DNA of 64,000 nt from Pseudomonas gingeri (GTDB taxonomy: Bacteria > Pseudomonadota > Gammaproteobacteria > Pseudomonadales > Pseudomonadaceae): NCBI RefSeq assembly GCF_013385635.1, contig NZ_JACAPR010000002.1, positions 1-64,000 on the forward strand, read 5' to 3'. This document shows, one piece after another, positions 53,044-63,340 of the stretch; within the stretch, counting starts at the first letter, position 1, and each line of letters starts with the position of its first letter. The notes under the pieces were generated by a model. That model was not told the DNA's origin. It was given only the letters and a program-made list of their open reading frames with translations, and did no database searches. Both the position numbers and the translations under genes were made by a program.

Positions 53044-53278
53044 AAGTCTGGCAAACCTTCGCAATGCAGCGGTTCTTTGTTGTTGTGGAACGGATGCTAG
53101 CAGGCGTATTTCCATAATAAAAATATCCTGAAAAGACAATCCTGATACTTTATGAATATGCTGTTTTTGAGGCCGGTTCGCTGTCACGTCAATTCAATGG
53201 CTCAGGACGCGCTACAATGCCCGCGTCCGGGCTTCTACCTTCCAGCCCGGGCATGCCTTTGCCCGGAGCCGATTGTCG

Positions 53279-53959
53279 ATGTTCACGCTGACCCGCCTGC
53301 AAACCCCGCCGCCCGAATCGATCAAGAGCCAGATCCTGCAGATGGTGGTGGATTACTTCACCGATATCAGCATGGTCGCCCTCACGCCAAGCAACCCGCT
53401 GTATAACCTGTATCAGTACGGGGTCGGCTACGAGGTGCATCTCTACCTGGATGCGATGGACGGTTCGAAGGGCATTCCGGCGGAGTTGATCGTGGCCCTG
53501 GATGACGAGGAGCCGTCACGGGTGCTCGGTTTCCTGCTGTACCTGCCGGTCAAGGACGATGCCCAGGCCTGTGCCGTGGCCTATATGGCCGTGCAGGCCG
53601 ACCGGCGTCGGCGCGGTATCGCCCGGGCGATGCTGGGGCAGATGGTCGGCCATTACCCTCATGCCGAACTGGCCTGCGCGGTGGGCAAGGTGGCGTATTT
53701 CGAGGCGATGGGTTTCCAGGTCCTGGCCGCGCGCGGGCCGCAGGTGGTGATGAACACTCGCGATCACGGCACCGACGGGCTAGTGGCGGTGCTCGACGTG
53801 GCGCCGATCTACAACACCCTGGAAGTGCGGCAGATTCATGCCTACCTGTTGCAGCAGCATGGCCGCAAGGCGATGGCCGAGGCCGAGAAGAAGCGCGATC
53901 GCCATCTCGACCAGATGGCGCGCCAGGCCAGGGCTCTGGTGCTGGCGCGTCTTGGCTAG
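53279..53959 (+). CDS. GNAT-family N-acetyltransferase
   Basis: A 226-residue acetyltransferase. The acetyl-CoA pyrophosphate loop is seen in MAVQADRRRRGIARAMLGQM (Q/RxxGxG/A type), preceded by the beta-bulge strand AVAYMAVQ. The last 40 residues form a basic, likely coiled helix (EAEKKRDRHLDQMARQARAL). ATG 53279 is preferred to an upstream TTG. TACAAT at 53213-53218 is a likely -10. Target is unknown. Confidence 0.82.
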   Translation: MFTLTRLQTPPPESIKSQILQMVVDYFTDISMVALTPSNPLYNLYQYGVGYEVHLYLDAMDGSKGIPAELIVALDDEEPSRVLGFLLYLPVKDDAQACAVAYMAVQADRRRRGIARAMLGQMVGHYPHAELACAVGKVAYFEAMGFQVLAARGPQVVMNTRDHGTDGLVAVLDVAPIYNTLEVRQIHAYLLQQHGRKAMAEAEKKRDRHLDQMARQARALVLARLG

Positions 53960-53968
53960 GCCACGGGC

Positions 53969-54832
53969 TTACTGGGTGCCGAACAGACTGGTCCAGTAGA
54001 TGCCCGAATCGCTCTTCGGGTCGACCGCATAGGCGGCGCCCAGCTCGCGGAATTGCGGGTTCATCAGATTGGCGCAGTGGCCGGGACTGGCAAGCCAGCC
54101 GTCGACCACCTTGCGCCCGCTGTCCTGCCCGGCGGCGATGTTCTCGCCGATCCGCTGGGCGATATAGCCCGCCAGTTCGGCCCGGTCTCCGGGGGTATGG
54201 CCGTCGCGATCCTGGTGATCGAAGAAGTTGTTGTTCGCCATGTTGCGGCTATGGCTTTCGGCAGTGGTCGCCAACAGCGCGTTCCACACCAGCGGTGAGG
54301 TGGCGGCAAAGGCCTGGGTGCCACACTGGCGCGGCTGGGCACGGGCGCTGTTGATCATCTCCAGCAGCTTCTGGCCTTCGGCCTGGCTGTCGCCGAGACG
54401 GGCGGTCAGCAGCGGCCGGGCGAGGACGATACGCCACTCGTTGCCCTGGCGGCTGACGCCGATATCGACGAATTGCGGGTCCAGCACCACCCGACAGAAG
54501 CTTTCCCGCACCGCCTTCATGGCCGCATTGGCATCGCGGGGGCCGGACAGGCTGATCGCCTGCACATTGACCATCGGATACGCGGCCCGCGCCAGGGCCT
54601 GTTGCAGGTCGCCGGCACTGTCCGGCGGCAGGATCAGGCGCGGGTCGGCGGCCAGCGGCGGCAACTCCAGGGATGCCTGGTTGCCGCAGCGCTGCACCTG
54701 GCTTCGGTAGCCGTTGATCGACTGCAGCAATTGCGTTTCTTCGCTGGCCAGGGCGTTGTTGCCAACCGTCAGGCCCAGCACCAGGCCCAGCGGCAGTACG
54801 ACGGAACGCAGGGTGGAAAACAGGACGCGCAT
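53969..54832 (-). CDS. Secreted CAP-domain (SCP/YkwD-like) protein
   Basis: A 287-residue protein with a signal peptide (residues 1-29, ending NALA). The C-terminal CAP domain (about 155-287) carries the cavity residues in SHSRNMANNNFFDHQDRDG and the GENIAAG motif, plus GWLASPGHCANLMNPQFREL. The N-terminal 120 residues are a separate region I do not recognise. CAP proteins bind lipids or act on the envelope; activity is unknown. It is divergent from the SleB-type hydrolase. Confidence 0.83.
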   Translation of the reverse strand: MRVLFSTLRSVVLPLGLVLGLTVGNNALASEETQLLQSINGYRSQVQRCGNQASLELPPLAADPRLILPPDSAGDLQQALARAAYPMVNVQAISLSGPRDANAAMKAVRESFCRVVLDPQFVDIGVSRQGNEWRIVLARPLLTARLGDSQAEGQKLLEMINSARAQPRQCGTQAFAATSPLVWNALLATTAESHSRNMANNNFFDHQDRDGHTPGDRAELAGYIAQRIGENIAAGQDSGRKVVDGWLASPGHCANLMNPQFRELGAAYAVDPKSDSGIYWTSLFGTQ

Positions 54833-55024
54833 GGATATTCCCCTCGAACGGACTGCGCACATGATGCGCGATAGTGCCCCATGGCAGGCAAGCGCTTTTA
54901 TGTCGGGCAGGTCGGGGAATGATTTGTTCACGTCGATGTCGAATTGGCCAGCGAGCCTCGGATAATCTGCCCGACGCGGCGCGGCGGCATTCCCTGGGCA
55001 GGGTTCATTCAACAGGATCGGACC

Positions 55025-55645
55025 ATGCACCCTATCTGGATAGCCGGCTGTCTCGCGACGGCTCTTGCCACGGGGGCGGCTATCGCCGCCGATCCGCAAC
55101 CGAAACCGGAAGTCGCCATCGACAAGGCGCAGGTGCTGGAGCAGAAAGCCGCTGAAAAGGAGAGCCCGGCGGCGGAACCCAAGGCGCCAACCCTGACCAA
55201 GGTCGAGACGCAGGCGGTGGACCCGGCGGGCGACGCGGCGGTGGCCGATGCGATTACCTGCCTGTCTCGGACCATCTACTGGGAAGCCAAGGGCGGTCAG
55301 CCGGCCGATATGGAAGCGGTCGCCAGCGTGGTGGTGAATCGCCTGGGGCATGAAGGGTTTCCCGGAACGATCTGCGAGGTGGTCAAGCAGGGCTCCGAGA
55401 AGAAAGCCTGTCAGTTTTCCTGGTGGTGCGACGGGCGTTCGGATGAGGTACAGGAGGAGGACCGTTACACCATCGCCAAGGAAGTCGCGCGCAAGGCCCT
55501 CAACCAGCAACTCAAGGACCGCACCAACGGCGCGATGTACTTCCATGACCGGAGTGTGAGCCCGGACTGGATCAAGCAATACATCAAGACCGCCGAGACC
55601 GACAAATTCCTGTTCTACAAACCTCGGGATGACAAGGCGAAATAA
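55025..55645 (+). CDS. SleB-type cell wall hydrolase
   Basis: A 206-residue exported protein. Residues 1-21 form a signal peptide and about 22-75 a Lys/Glu/Pro-rich linker. The hydrolase_2 (SleB) domain follows, with CLSRTIYWEAKGGQPADMEA containing the catalytic-type Glu, ASVVVNRLGHEGFPGTICEVV and CQFSWWCDG. Expected to cleave peptidoglycan glycan strands. ATG 55025 has AGGA upstream. Confidence 0.84.
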   Translation: MHPIWIAGCLATALATGAAIAADPQPKPEVAIDKAQVLEQKAAEKESPAAEPKAPTLTKVETQAVDPAGDAAVADAITCLSRTIYWEAKGGQPADMEAVASVVVNRLGHEGFPGTICEVVKQGSEKKACQFSWWCDGRSDEVQEEDRYTIAKEVARKALNQQLKDRTNGAMYFHDRSVSPDWIKQYIKTAETDKFLFYKPRDDKAK

Positions 55646-55776
55646 CGTCCGGTGCTCCGGCGATAGCGGCCGATCCGTGGAAATAGGCTTAAATAAGCGT
55701 CAGGCAGGGCCGATAACCTCTTCATGCGGGTATTCGGCAGCCGATGCCGCGGGATTGCCTAACGGAGGGTTGCACC

Positions 55777-57390
55777 ATGTCCATAAAGTTGCGCTTGTTC
55801 CTGCTGATCGGCACCAGCCTGCTCACTGTCCTGATCATGAGCCTGGCCAGCTACCTGGGCAATGTGCGGATGGCGACCGCGACGGATGACAGCCAGGTCA
55901 GCATGACCGCGCTGCGCAATCATCTCGAAGCCGACATGATGCATGACGCCCTGCGCGCCGACGTCCTTTCGGCGATGCTGGTCGGGCTGGGCAAAAGCAC
56001 CAGCGACAAGGCCGAGGTGCGCAGCTCCATCGAGGAGCACGCCACGCATTTCCGCCAGGTGCTCGACGAGAATCTCAAGCTGCCGGTCAATGACACTCTC
56101 AAGGCGGCCCTGAACAAGATCAAGCCGAGTCTTGAAACCTATATCAACGCCGCCGAACATATGGTGGGGCTGGCGCTCGACAACCCGGAGAATGCCCAGC
56201 AGCAATTGGCCTCTTTCAACAAAGCGTTCGGCCAGTTGGAGGATGAAATGGCCAGCCTCAGCGGACTGATCGAGTCCAACGCACAACTGAGCGGAGAGGG
56301 CACCCAACGAACGATCAGCCATGCCAACCTGACCCTTGCCGGTGTCCTGGTCGCCGGTTTGCTGTTGCTGCTTGTGCAGGGCTACTGGGTCATTCGCAGC
56401 ATCATGGGGCCGTTGCAGTCCGCCAACCGGATCGCCGAACGGATTGCCCACGGCGACCTCAGTGAAGCCATTGTCGAACCCCGGCAACGGGACGAGGCCA
56501 GCTTGCTGATTCGCAGCCTGGCAACCATGCAGCGTGATCTGCGCAGCATGATCGAAGTGGTGCGTGGCAATGCCCATGGCGTCAGCGGCATGAGCCAGCA
56601 ACTGAGCAGTGGCTGCCACCAGGTGGCGGGCAGCAGCCAGCAGCAGAGCGATGCCGCCAGCACCATGGCGGCAGCGGCCAGTGAGATGACCGCGAGTATC
56701 GAGGATATCACCCGCCATGCCGAACGCGCGCTGGGCATGGCCAACCAGGCCGAGGCCCTGGCCAAGGACGGCGGCCGGGTGATTCACCAGGTGGTCAGCG
56801 ACATGGACGATATTGCCCGCTCGGCGCAGCAGTCGGCCCAGGTAATCCGTACCCTGGACAAGGAGTCCGAGGGGATCTTCAGCATTATCCAGGTGATCAA
56901 GGGCATTGCCGACCAGACCAACCTGCTGGCGCTCAACGCGGCCATCGAGGCCGCTCGGGCCGGTGAGCAGGGGCGCGGGTTCGCGGTGGTCGCCGACGAG
57001 GTGCGCAGCCTGGCTGCACGCACCAGCGCGTCGACCCAGGAAATTGCCAGCATGGTCGCGCGCATCCAGCAAAGCACGCGCGAGGCGGTCAGCAGTATGG
57101 AGGCCGGTGTCGCTCAGGTCGACCGGGGCATGGCGGTGACTGCCGATGTCGAACGCGCCATCCGCGAGATCCTCGACGCCACGCTCAATACCAGCCAACT
57201 GGTCAACGATATCTCCCGCACGATTGGCGAGCAGAGCCTGGCCAGCAACGAAATTGCCCATCAGGTGGAAATGATCGCCGATATGTCGGTGGGCAACAGC
57301 CGGGTCATCGGCGAGACGGCCGCGACCACCGATCAGTTGTCCGCCCTGGCCGGGCAGCTTTCGCAATCGGTGGATCGCTTTCGCCTCTGA
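55777..57390 (+). CDS. Methyl-accepting chemotaxis protein
   Basis: A 537-residue chemoreceptor. Transmembrane helix 1 spans about residues 7-30, a periplasmic four-helix-type sensor about 31-185, helix 2 about 186-210, then HAMP ([20 protein letters not shown]) and the signalling domain with the invariant hairpin tip [20 protein letters not shown]. No C-terminal CheR-binding pentapeptide is present. ATG 55777 follows ACGGAGGG. The ligand is unknown. Confidence 0.92.
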   Translation: MSIKLRLFLLIGTSLLTVLIMSLASYLGNVRMATATDDSQVSMTALRNHLEADMMHDALRADVLSAMLVGLGKSTSDKAEVRSSIEEHATHFRQVLDENLKLPVNDTLKAALNKIKPSLETYINAAEHMVGLALDNPENAQQQLASFNKAFGQLEDEMASLSGLIESNAQLSGEGTQRTISHANLTLAGVLVAGLLLLLVQGYWVIRSIMGPLQSANRIAERIAHGDLSEAIVEPRQRDEASLLIRSLATMQRDLRSMIEVVRGNAHGVSGMSQQLSSGCHQVAGSSQQQSDAASTMAAAASEMTASIEDITRHAERALGMANQAEALAKDGGRVIHQVVSDMDDIARSAQQSAQVIRTLDKESEGIFSIIQVIKGIADQTNLLALNAAIEAARAGEQGRGFAVVADEVRSLAARTSASTQEIASMVARIQQSTREAVSSMEAGVAQVDRGMAVTADVERAIREILDATLNTSQLVNDISRTIGEQSLASNEIAHQVEMIADMSVGNSRVIGETAATTDQLSALAGQLSQSVDRFRL

Positions 57391-57421
57391 TCGGTCGGGC
57401 GTCGATTGAACGGCCGGAGCG

Positions 57422-58309
57422 TCACGCCAGGTAGCGTCGGAACCAGCCCACCGTCCTGTCCCACGCCAGCTTGGCCGCCGCCTCGTCGTAACGCGGCGTG
57501 GAGTCGTTGTGGAAGCCGTGATTGACCCCTTGGTAGATATGCACCTCATAGGTCTTGCCGGCGGCCTTCAGGGCGTGTTCGTAGGCTGGCCAGCCATCGG
57601 TGATGCCCTTGTCCAGCTCGGCGTAGTGCAGCAGCAGGGGCGCCTTGATCCCGGGCACGTCCTCGGCCTTGGGTTGGCGGCCATAGAAGGGCACCGCCGC
57701 ACTCAGTTCGGGATAGGCCACGGCTGCGGCATTGGCAACCCCACCGCCGTAGCAGAACCCGGTGATCCCGACTTTTCCGGTAGTCGCGTCATGGCCGATC
57801 AACCACTCGATGGCGGCGAAGAAGTCGTTCATGAGTTTTTCGGGGTCGACGGTTTTCTGCAGGGCCACGCCTTTCTCATCGTTGCCGGGATAGCCGCCGA
57901 CCGATGACAGGCCATCGGGGGCCAGGGCGACAAAGCCGGCCTTGGCGACACGCCGGGCGACGTCTTCGATGTAGGGGTTGAGCCCGCGATTCTCATGAAC
58001 GACCACTACCGCCGGCACCTTGCCGGTGGCCTTGGCCGGCCGGACCAGATAGGCACGGACCTGCTGATGGCCGTTGGGCGAGGGGTAGGTGATGTATTCG
58101 GCGACGATATCCGGATCGGTAAACGGCACCTGTTCGGCCAGTGCATAGTCCGGACTCAGCGCCGCCAGCACACTGGCGGCAGCCATGCCGCCGAGGGTGA
58201 ATTTCGCCGCGCGGTCAAGAAACTCCCGGCGGTTGATCTTGCCGTGGACGTAGTAGTCGTAGAGTTCGAGCAGTTCAGGGGCAAAGTCTTTTGCGGTGAG
58301 ACGTGCCAT
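57422..58309 (-). CDS. Dienelactone hydrolase-family protein with twin-arginine-like leader
   Basis: A 295-residue alpha/beta hydrolase. The Cys nucleophile elbow GFCYGGG replaces the usual Ser, as in dienelactone hydrolases; DKGITDGWP provides the acid region and NHGFHNDSTPRY the His. Residues 25-55 (NRREFLDRAAKFTLGGMAAAS) resemble a Tat signal placed after a 20-residue extension. ATG 58309 is chosen as the conserved start of this group. Its substrate is unknown. Confidence 0.85.
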   Translation of the reverse strand: MARLTAKDFAPELLELYDYYVHGKINRREFLDRAAKFTLGGMAAASVLAALSPDYALAEQVPFTDPDIVAEYITYPSPNGHQQVRAYLVRPAKATGKVPAVVVVHENRGLNPYIEDVARRVAKAGFVALAPDGLSSVGGYPGNDEKGVALQKTVDPEKLMNDFFAAIEWLIGHDATTGKVGITGFCYGGGVANAAAVAYPELSAAVPFYGRQPKAEDVPGIKAPLLLHYAELDKGITDGWPAYEHALKAAGKTYEVHIYQGVNHGFHNDSTPRYDEAAAKLAWDRTVGWFRRYLA

Positions 58310-58461
58310 CGGTGCGCTACCTTTCGAGTGGATCGAGGAACCGCTCCGCGCCGCCTCACGGCGCGAATCGGCAGGGCCTGGAATGGACTCATTAAAGCAG
58401 CCTTTGGCCGAATCTTTCTTTATCAATGTGCCGTTTCTATCTCGATCATGAGAAAGAGCGG

Positions 58462-59241
58462 TCAGCCGAACCGGCCGGTGATGTAGTCCTCGGTCTGTTT
58501 CATTTTCGGGTGGGTGAAGATCGAGTCGGTCTCGTCATGCTCGATCAGTTCGCCCATGAACATGAACGCGGTGTAGTCCGATACCCGAGCGGCCTGCTGC
58601 ATGTTGTGGGTGACGATGATTACCGTGTACTGCTCTTTCAGCTCGGTGATCAGTTGCTCGATGCGCCCGGTGGAAATCGGGTCGAGGGCCGAGGTCGGTT
58701 CGTCCAGTAGCAGTACCTGCGGGCGCAGGGCGATGGTGCGGGCGATGCACAGGCGCTGTTGCTGGCCGCCGGAGAGGCCCTGTGCGCTTTGCTTGAGCTT
58801 GTCCTTGACTTCGTTCCACAGCGCCGCGCCGTGCAGGGCCTGTTCGACACGCTCATCCATCTCGTGACGCGACAGCTTTTCGTGGTGGCGCACGGCGTAG
58901 GCGATGTTTTCATAGATCGACATCGGAAACGGTACCGGCTTCTGGAATACCATGCCGACGTGGCTGCGCAGGCGGTTCATCGAATAGCCGGGGGCGAGGA
59001 TGTTCTCGCCGTTGAGCAACACTTCGCCGCGTGCTTCCTGCTTCGGGTACATCGCGTAGATGCGGTTGAATACCCGCAGCAGGGTCGACTTGCCGCAGCC
59101 GGAAGGCCCGATGATCGCGGTGATGCGTTTCTCCGGGATATCCATGTCGATGGACTTCAGCGACGGCTGGTTGTTGTAGAAAAACTCCAGGCCACGAACA
59201 CGGATCTTGGTGTTCTCGCTGGCAAGGTCACGGGTCTTCAT
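58462..59241 (-). CDS. pstB: Phosphate ABC transporter ATPase PstB
   Basis: A 259-residue ATPase of the high-affinity phosphate importer. Walker A is [16 protein letters not shown], the signature [13 protein letters not shown], Walker [37 protein letters not shown] is the PstB hallmark Q-loop region. It overlaps PstA by one base (TGATG). The usual phoU does not follow; a convergent-free gap leads to the dienelactone hydrolase gene on the same strand. Confidence 0.96.
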   Translation of the reverse strand: MKTRDLASENTKIRVRGLEFFYNNQPSLKSIDMDIPEKRITAIIGPSGCGKSTLLRVFNRIYAMYPKQEARGEVLLNGENILAPGYSMNRLRSHVGMVFQKPVPFPMSIYENIAYAVRHHEKLSRHEMDERVEQALHGAALWNEVKDKLKQSAQGLSGGQQQRLCIARTIALRPQVLLLDEPTSALDPISTGRIEQLITELKEQYTVIIVTHNMQQAARVSDYTAFMFMGELIEHDETDSIFTHPKMKQTEDYITGRFG

Positions 59242-60113
59242 CAGGTCAGCCTATTGCGCAAAAGGATCAATCGGGAGAGCAAACTGAGCAGCAGTACAAA
59301 CAGGGTCAGTACCAGGGCGCCGGCCCAGGCCAGGGCATGCCAGTCCTCGAACGGGCTCATGGCGTACTGGAAGATCACCACCGGCACGCTGGCAATCGGC
59401 TTGAGCAGGTTGCTGCTCCAGAACTGGTTGCCGAAGGCGGTGAACAGCAGCGGGGCGGTTTCGCCGGTGATGCGCGCCAGGGCCAGCAGCACCCCGGTGA
59501 CGACGCCGGCCTTGGCTGCGCGCAGGACGATCTGCAGGGTCAGTTTCCACTGTGGCACGCCCAGGGCCAGCGCCGCCTCGCGCATGGTCGAGGGTTGCAG
59601 CTGGAGCATCTCGTCGGTGGTCCGCACCACCACCGGAATCACCAGCAACGCCAGGGTCAGGGCGCCGGCAATGGCGGAGAAGCCGACCTGGTGATTGGTC
59701 AGCAGGTTCAACGGCAGGATCACTGCGGTGTAGACGAACAGGCCAAGTACGATCGACGGTGCCGAGAGCAGGATATCGTTGATGAAACGTACGATGCTGC
59801 CCAGGCGCGAGTGGCGGGCGAACTCGGCCAGCCAGACCCCGGCCATCAAGCCGATCGGGGTCCCGATCAGCAGGGCGATCGCCGACATCAGGGCGCTGCC
59901 GTAGAAGGCATTCGCCAGGCCGCCTTCGGTGCCCGGTGGCGGTGTCATCTCGGTGAACAGGCGCAGGTTGAGGGCCTGGAAACCGTTGATCACGGTGGTC
60001 AGCAGGATCCACACCAGCCAGGTCAGGCCGAACAGCGTGGCACCGCAACTGAGGACCATCGCCAGACGGTTCTTGAAGGCGCGGGCCCGGTAAAGACTTT
60101 CGTTGCCCGTCAT
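59241..60113 (-). CDS. pstA: Phosphate ABC transporter permease PstA
   Basis: A 290-residue permease with about six helices. [21 protein letters not shown] and the EAA loop [20 protein letters not shown] are PstA features. It is the short, E. coli-like form; the other Pseudomonas Pst system known to me has a much longer PstA. It overlaps PstC by 4 bp. Confidence 0.94.
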   Translation of the reverse strand: MTGNESLYRARAFKNRLAMVLSCGATLFGLTWLVWILLTTVINGFQALNLRLFTEMTPPPGTEGGLANAFYGSALMSAIALLIGTPIGLMAGVWLAEFARHSRLGSIVRFINDILLSAPSIVLGLFVYTAVILPLNLLTNHQVGFSAIAGALTLALLVIPVVVRTTDEMLQLQPSTMREAALALGVPQWKLTLQIVLRAAKAGVVTGVLLALARITGETAPLLFTAFGNQFWSSNLLKPIASVPVVIFQYAMSPFEDWHALAWAGALVLTLFVLLLSLLSRLILLRNRLT

Positions 60114-61105
60114 AGACCTTCCTTGCGTGAGAGTCGCATGAGCATCAGTCGCGCCAATGCCAGGACGATAAAGGTGACGATAAACAGCAGGAATCCCAGG
60201 GCGATCAGCGCCGAGCGGTGCAGGTCGGTATAGGCTTCGCTGAATTCGTTGGCGATGATCGAGGCGATGGAACTGCTCGGCATCAGCAGCGAGGCCGAGA
60301 ACTGCTGGGCGTTGCCCAGGACGAAGGTCACCGCCATGGTTTCGCCCAGGGCCCGGCCGAGGCCGAGGAACACCCCGCCGACCACCGCCGAACGGGTGTA
60401 GGGCAGGACGATGTCCCAGACCACTTCCCAGGTGGTACCGCCCAGTGCATAGGCGGACTCCTTGAGGGTGGTGGGAACGCTGCGAAACACTTCATGCATC
60501 ACCGAGGTGATGAACGGCATGATCATGATCGCCAGGACGATGCCGGCGGTCAGCATGCCGATACCCAGGGGCGGGCCCTGGAACAGCGGGCCGATGCCCG
60601 GCAAGGCGCCGAGATAGTCGTTGATCCACGGTGACAGGTGGTCGGCCATGAACGGGCCGAACACGAACAGGCCCCACATGCCGTAGATGATCGAGGGAAT
60701 CCCGGCCAACAGCTCGACGGCGGAGGCGACGGGCATGCGCAGCCAGGGCGGCGCCACCTCGGTCAGGAAGATCGCGATGCCGAAGCTCACGGGCACGGCG
60801 ATCAGCAAGGCCAGGAAGGAGGTCACGAGGGTGCCGTAGATCGGTACCAACGCGCCAAAATGATTGTTGACCGCATCCCATTCGGTGCTGGTCAGGAAGT
60901 CGAAACCAAAGGTCTTGAAGGCGAGGCTGCCGCCCCACAGGGTAGAGGCCGCGATGCTTGCCAGGAGTACCAGCACCAGCATGGCGGCGCCGAATAGGGT
61001 TCGTTTGAACCACAGGTCATGACGTTGGTCGCGGGCGGCCCGGCCATCACTGGCCGTATCGCTGCTGTAGGTGGACAGTGCCAGGGGCTGGACGGTGTCG
61101 TTCAT
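60110..61105 (-). CDS. pstC: Phosphate ABC transporter permease PstC
   Basis: A 331-residue permease with six helices. LFLTEVAPPWLRMPVASAVE-like sequence and ELLAGIPSIIYGMWGLFVF are PstC signatures; KESAYALGGTTWEVVWDIV is the EAA loop. The short form matches E. coli PstC. ATG 61105 (MNDTVQPLAL) is chosen; a few upstream codons are open. Confidence 0.94.
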   Translation of the reverse strand: MNDTVQPLALSTYSSDTASDGRAARDQRHDLWFKRTLFGAAMLVLVLLASIAASTLWGGSLAFKTFGFDFLTSTEWDAVNNHFGALVPIYGTLVTSFLALLIAVPVSFGIAIFLTEVAPPWLRMPVASAVELLAGIPSIIYGMWGLFVFGPFMADHLSPWINDYLGALPGIGPLFQGPPLGIGMLTAGIVLAIMIMPFITSVMHEVFRSVPTTLKESAYALGGTTWEVVWDIVLPYTRSAVVGGVFLGLGRALGETMAVTFVLGNAQQFSASLLMPSSSIASIIANEFSEAYTDLHRSALIALGFLLFIVTFIVLALARLMLMRLSRKEGL

Positions 61106-61174
61106 TATGACTCTGCTCAAGTCCCATCATCCGGCTGTGATGACCGGATGACGGGAGGTTTCAGGCGGGCTGGA

Positions 61175-62194
61175 TCAATGGGCGAAGTCGGATTTCCAGT
61201 AGCCTTCGATGCGCTTGACCAGCGAATCGGGCAGGGCTACGTAGTCCAGCGAGGCCGCTTGTTGCTGACCGTTTTCCAGGGACCACTTGAAGAAGTTGAA
61301 GGCCGCCGAACTCTGCTCGGCATTCTTCGGCTGCTTGTACATGATGATCCAGGTGGTCGCGGTGATCGGCCATGCGGCGTCGCCCGGAGCGTTGGTCATG
61401 ATCAGGTTGAAGTCCTTGGCGCTGGCCCAGTCGGCGGTATCGGCGGCGGCCTGGAAGGCCTTGGCGTTAGGCTGGACGAACTTGCCGGAGGCATTCTTCA
61501 GCTGCGCGTGGGTCATCTTGTTCTGCAGGGCGTAGGCGTATTCGACGTAGCCGATCGAGTTCTTGATCTGCTTCACGTAGGCCGAGACACCTTCGTTGCC
61601 CTTGCCACCGACACCGACCGGCCAAGGTACGGTGGTGCCGAAACCGATCTTGGATTTCCAGTCGGCGCTGGCTTTGTCCAGGTAGTTGGTGAAGTTGTAA
61701 GAGGTACCCGAACCATCGGAACGGTGCACGACGGTGATCTTGCCGTCAGGCAGTTTCAGGCCTGGGTTGAGGGCCACGATGGCCGGGTCGTTCCAGGCAG
61801 TGATGGTGCCCAGGAAGATCTTCGCCAGGGTTTCGCCGTCGAGCTTCAGTTGGCCGGCGGCGACGCCTTCGATGTTCATCACCGGCACGATACCGCCGAT
61901 CACGCTAGGGAACTGGCCCAGGCCACCGGCCTTGAGTTCGTCAGCCGACAGCGGGGCATCGGAAGCACCGAAATCCACGGTCGCGGCCTTGATCTGGGCG
62001 ATACCGCCGCCGGAACCGATGGACTGGTAGTTGATGCGGTTGCTGGAGGTCTTGCTGTAGTCCTGGGACCATTTGGACAGCACCGGAAAGACGAAGCTGG
62101 AGCCGGCACCGGTGACGTCGGTGGCATGAGCAACGCCGCTCAGGCAGAGAGAAGCCAGCAGGACCGACAGGCGTTTTTTTGTCAGCAAAATCAC
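61175..62194 (-). CDS. pstS: Phosphate-binding protein PstS
   Basis: A 339-residue periplasmic protein that binds phosphate. The signal peptide is followed by DVTGAGSSFVFPVLSKWSQ, then QSIGSGGGIAQIKA and FGASDAPL, the phosphate-contacting segments; HRSDGSGTSYNFTNYL completes the site. GTG 62194 with an AGGT site is preferred to a GTG six codons upstream. It is the first gene of pstSCAB. Confidence 0.94.
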   Translation of the reverse strand: MILLTKKRLSVLLASLCLSGVAHATDVTGAGSSFVFPVLSKWSQDYSKTSSNRINYQSIGSGGGIAQIKAATVDFGASDAPLSADELKAGGLGQFPSVIGGIVPVMNIEGVAAGQLKLDGETLAKIFLGTITAWNDPAIVALNPGLKLPDGKITVVHRSDGSGTSYNFTNYLDKASADWKSKIGFGTTVPWPVGVGGKGNEGVSAYVKQIKNSIGYVEYAYALQNKMTHAQLKNASGKFVQPNAKAFQAAADTADWASAKDFNLIMTNAPGDAAWPITATTWIIMYKQPKNAEQSSAAFNFFKWSLENGQQQAASLDYVALPDSLVKRIEGYWKSDFAH

Positions 62195-62549
62195 GGCAAT
62201 ACCTCGATGCACAGGGTTGGGTGAAAGGGTTCATAAGTCAGACTGATAGCGATTTAATGCCTGAAATATTTCTTTCTGATGACATGAAGAAATATTTAGT
62301 AATGGTGGGCTGATTGCGGTCTGCGTGGTTTTGATATCCGGAAAAGGCTCCAGGCCGTGCTCCGCCTGAGCCGGCGCGGGGTGGGCCAGGCAAAGTGATT
62401 GATGACTTTGCGGCAGCGGATTCATGACGGCGCGGTGGTGGGTTGGACGTTTTTCCGGTGTTTCAATGTCGCCTAGACACCAATCCACCTATGCGGTGCT
62501 GTTTCCTCGGCGGTAGAGGAGAAGGCGCCGACGCAGAAGAGAATGACCG
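62195..62549. other. Divergent intergenic region between pstS and SDR gene
   Basis: These 355 bp hold no gene. A perfect 11-bp inverted repeat, AAATATTTCTT (62264-62274) and AAGAAATATTT (62287-62297), flanks a 12-bp centre that on the minus strand reads CATGTCATCAGA, containing one Pho-box half-site (TGTCAT). A regulator site for pstS is likely, but a full Pho box is not evident. Confidence 0.45.
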
Positions 62550-63236
62550 ATGACAGAAAAAACGGCTTTGATAGTAGGCGCTTCCCGCGGCCTGGGGTTG
62601 GCATTGGCCGAGGAGTATTGCTCCCGTGGCTATCAGGTCATCGCCACGTCGCGAGGCCCGTCCAGCGGCTTGCAGGCGCTGAAGGTGCGGTACGCCGGGC
62701 AGTTGCAACTCGAGTCGCTGGATATGGTGGATCTTGCCGCTGTCAGGCAACTCCGGGGGCGACTGGGGGACCGCCCACTGCGGACCTTGTTCATCAATGC
62801 CGGGATCTGCAAGGCCAACGAACTGACACCGCTGAAGGTCGACGAGCAGGACTTTATCGACATGATGCTGACCAACGCCCTGAGTCCGATGCGGGTCGTC
62901 GAGGTGTTTCACGACACTGTCGAGCACAACGGCGTCATCGTGGTGATGTCCTCGGAACTGGGGAGCATTGCCAACAACGCGGGGAACTGGGCGCTCTACA
63001 GCTCCAGCAAGGCCGCGCTGAATATGTTGATGAAGGCATTTGCCGCGCGCCATCCGCATGACCCCCGAGCGTTGTTGTTGATGGCGCCGGGTTGGGTGCG
63101 TACGGAAATGGGCGGTCCCAATGCGATTCTGGAGATCCCGCAGAGCATTCCCCTGGTCGTCGATTGCGTGGAACGTCACGCCGGGTTGCCGGGCCTGCGT
63201 TTTACCGATCGCCATGGTGAAACGCTGCCCTGGTAG
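62550..63236 (+). CDS. SDR-family NAD(P)-dependent oxidoreductase
   Basis: A 228-residue short-chain dehydrogenase. VGASRGLGLALAEEYCSRGY is the cofactor glycine motif, LFINAGICKANE the NAG-type structural motif. The catalytic set reads Ser near MSSELGS and YSSSKAALNM, the YxxxK form. Arg in SRG suggests NADP preference. No adjacent pathway genes indicate a substrate. Confidence 0.88.
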   Translation: MTEKTALIVGASRGLGLALAEEYCSRGYQVIATSRGPSSGLQALKVRYAGQLQLESLDMVDLAAVRQLRGRLGDRPLRTLFINAGICKANELTPLKVDEQDFIDMMLTNALSPMRVVEVFHDTVEHNGVIVVMSSELGSIANNAGNWALYSSSKAALNMLMKAFAARHPHDPRALLLMAPGWVRTEMGGPNAILEIPQSIPLVVDCVERHAGLPGLRFTDRHGETLPW

Positions 63237-63340
63237 GGCGTGTTTCTACGGTTTGGCAGGCCTGGGGGGCGTGGCGGGTAGGACGATTTCCGGTAGCGTA
63301 TGATGAGCGTTTTCACGTCGTTTGCTACAAGGACTCATCC

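Noticed and set aside
53969-55579. Long upstream extension of the CAP-domain gene to 536 codons
   Set aside because: The extension is antisense to the SleB-type gene; a proper signal peptide starts at 54832.
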